NCBI RefSeq assembly: GCF_009208565.1
Contig: NZ_WFLK01000001.1
Coordinates: 496,001-560,000, forward strand
From: Janthinobacterium aquaticum
GTDB taxonomy: Bacteria > Pseudomonadota > Gammaproteobacteria > Burkholderiales > Burkholderiaceae_D
Direction of reading: 5' to 3'
DNA length: 64,000 bases
In this document: in pieces, positions 62,918 through 64,000 of the stretch
Position numbering within the stretch: position 1 is the stretch's first letter
Layout: each line of letters starts with the position of its first letter
Notes under the pieces: generated by a model
The model's database searches: none
Told to the model about the DNA's origin: nothing
What the model saw: the letters and a program-made list of their open reading frames with translations, nothing else
Translations under genes and position numbers: made by a program

Positions 62918-63835
62918 TCAGATGCGGCGCGTACCGGTATTTTTCACGCCGCCCTTGCCGGTTTCCAGCACAAATTTGGCGCCGTCATCGCGGCCCAGCA
63001 CCTTGACCAGGTAAGGCATTACTTCGCGCAGCATCGGCTCCAGGGTGTACGGCGGATTAAGAATGAACATGCCGCTGCTGTGCAAGCCAAAGCCGTCCGG
63101 CGATGGCGTATTGACCGTCAGCGTCACGTGCAGCCACTCGGCTGACGGCAGTTGCTTGAGCTTGTCGGCAAACTGGCGCGACTCCATGCGCTGCAGCACC
63201 GGATACCAGACCGCGTACGTGCCGGTCGGAAAGCGGCCCAGCGCTTCGGCCAGCGTGTCCTTGACCTTGCGGTAATCCATCTTGTCTTCATACGGCGGGT
63301 CGATCAGCACCAGCGCGCGGCGCGACGGCGGCGGCAGCAGCGCTTTCAGGCTCTGGAAACCGTCGGCCTTGGTAATGATCACGCGCTTGCCGCGCACGGT
63401 CGGACGCTCGCCCTGGGCCTGCGCATGGGCTTCGACCTTGCGGAAATTGTCGGCCAGAATCTTGGCGTCGGCCGGATGCAGCTCGAACAGGCGCAAACGA
63501 TCCTGCTCGCGGCTAACCTGGTCGGCGCAGTACGGCGAACCTGGGTAGTAGCGCATCTTGCCGCTCGGATTCATTTCCTTGATCAGATTCACATACTCGG
63601 CCAGCGATTCAGGCAGGTCGGTGCGATCCCACAGCGGCGCGATGCCGGTCTCATACTCGGCGTTTTTCGACGCATAACCGCCGTCGAGCGCATACACGCC
63701 GGCGCCCGAATGGGTATCGATATAACTGTAGGCGGTGTCCTTCTGATTCAGATACTTGAGCAACTGGATCTGGACATAATGCTTCAACACATCGGCATGG
63801 TTGCCTGCGTGAAAAGCGTGACGATAACTCAACAT
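62918..63835 (-). CDS. rlmJ: 23S rRNA (adenine(2030)-N6)-methyltransferase RlmJ
   Basis: rRNA methyltransferase of 305 residues. The start MLSYRHAFHAGNHADVLKH is diagnostic for RlmJ; YIDTHSGAGVYAL binds SAM and LVLIDPPYE is the catalytic (D/N)PPY motif. It modifies A2030 of 23S rRNA. The ATG at 63835 is used. It converges with the RsmI-like gene, with 12 bases between them. Confidence 0.95.
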   Translation of the reverse strand: MLSYRHAFHAGNHADVLKHYVQIQLLKYLNQKDTAYSYIDTHSGAGVYALDGGYASKNAEYETGIAPLWDRTDLPESLAEYVNLIKEMNPSGKMRYYPGSPYCADQVSREQDRLRLFELHPADAKILADNFRKVEAHAQAQGERPTVRGKRVIITKADGFQSLKALLPPPSRRALVLIDPPYEDKMDYRKVKDTLAEALGRFPTGTYAVWYPVLQRMESRQFADKLKQLPSAEWLHVTLTVNTPSPDGFGLHSSGMFILNPPYTLEPMLREVMPYLVKVLGRDDGAKFVLETGKGGVKNTGTRRI

Positions 63836-64000
63836 AAACTGACTGTTCCTAAAATAAAATGGGCGTGCAATTGGCAGCATTATCCACCAGAAACGCCATG
63901 CATATCAAAAAACACCGGCCAGGCCGGCGGCCTCGGCCGCAAGCAATGCGCAGGCCGGAGTAAAATACGCGCTTTTGGCCGCTGCGCCCGTGCGCCGCCA

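Overview
The window reads as chromosomal DNA of a GC-rich betaproteobacterium, most likely Oxalobacteraceae (Janthinobacterium, Duganella or Massilia type). The gene order of the housekeeping blocks supports this: lepA-lepB-rnc-era-recO-pdxJ-acpS-uvrC-pgsA-tRNA, and yceD-rpmF-plsX-fabH-fabD-fabG-acpP-fabF-ygfX-rpoE-rseA-degP. No phage, transposase or CRISPR array was seen. Several families of short dispersed palindromic repeats lie between genes.

Layout. 1-6.3 kb: a partial Na+/H+ antiporter, a DUF3144 protein, a gamma-carbonic anhydrase, OmpW with an upstream FNR-type box, a LysR regulator divergent from a Fur regulator with a Fur box between them, a MerR regulator and a DUF1349 protein. 6.3-6.9 kb: a repeat element abutting the 3' fragment of a flavodoxin-type reductase gene. 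7.0-10.0 kb: a four-gene SiaABCD-like phospho-switch ending in a diguanylate cyclase. 10.0-10.9 kb: a periplasmic binding protein and the selenocysteine tRNA. 11-22 kb: a DeoR-controlled cluster (deoC, a two-domain aldehyde dehydrogenase, an RbsD/FucU-type mutarotase, a PfkB sugar kinase and an ABC importer) that reads as a complete deoxyribose or deoxynucleoside-sugar catabolic operon. 22-26.6 kb: a LysR regulator, a periplasmic binding protein and two tandem citrate-type MFS transporters. 26.6-35.9 kb: formate dehydrogenase fdnGHI, fdhE, selA and selB. FdnG carries an in-frame TGA followed by a bacterial SECIS hairpin, so the window holds the selenoprotein, its tRNA, SelA and SelB; selD was not seen.

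36-40 kb: a chemoreceptor, an unknown protein and a SulP transporter. 40.4-41.2 kb: five tRNA-Gly(GCC) genes and one tRNA-Cys, split by an internal terminator. 41.5-50.6 kb: the long pgsA-to-lepA block on the minus strand. 50.9-54.5 kb: the envelope-stress block (glutaredoxin-like protein, DegP, a very short RseA, RpoE, a YgfX-like protein). 54.7-61.3 kb: fatty-acid and phospholipid synthesis genes with ribosomal protein L32 and YceD. 61.4-63.8 kb: Maf, an RsmI-like methyltransferase and RlmJ.

How the parts fit. OmpW under a likely FNR box and a selenium-dependent membrane formate dehydrogenase point to adaptation to low oxygen. The Sia switch suggests c-di-GMP control of aggregation. The deo cluster suggests scavenging of DNA-derived sugar. 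All functions are inferred from translated sequence, motifs and gene order; no database search was run.
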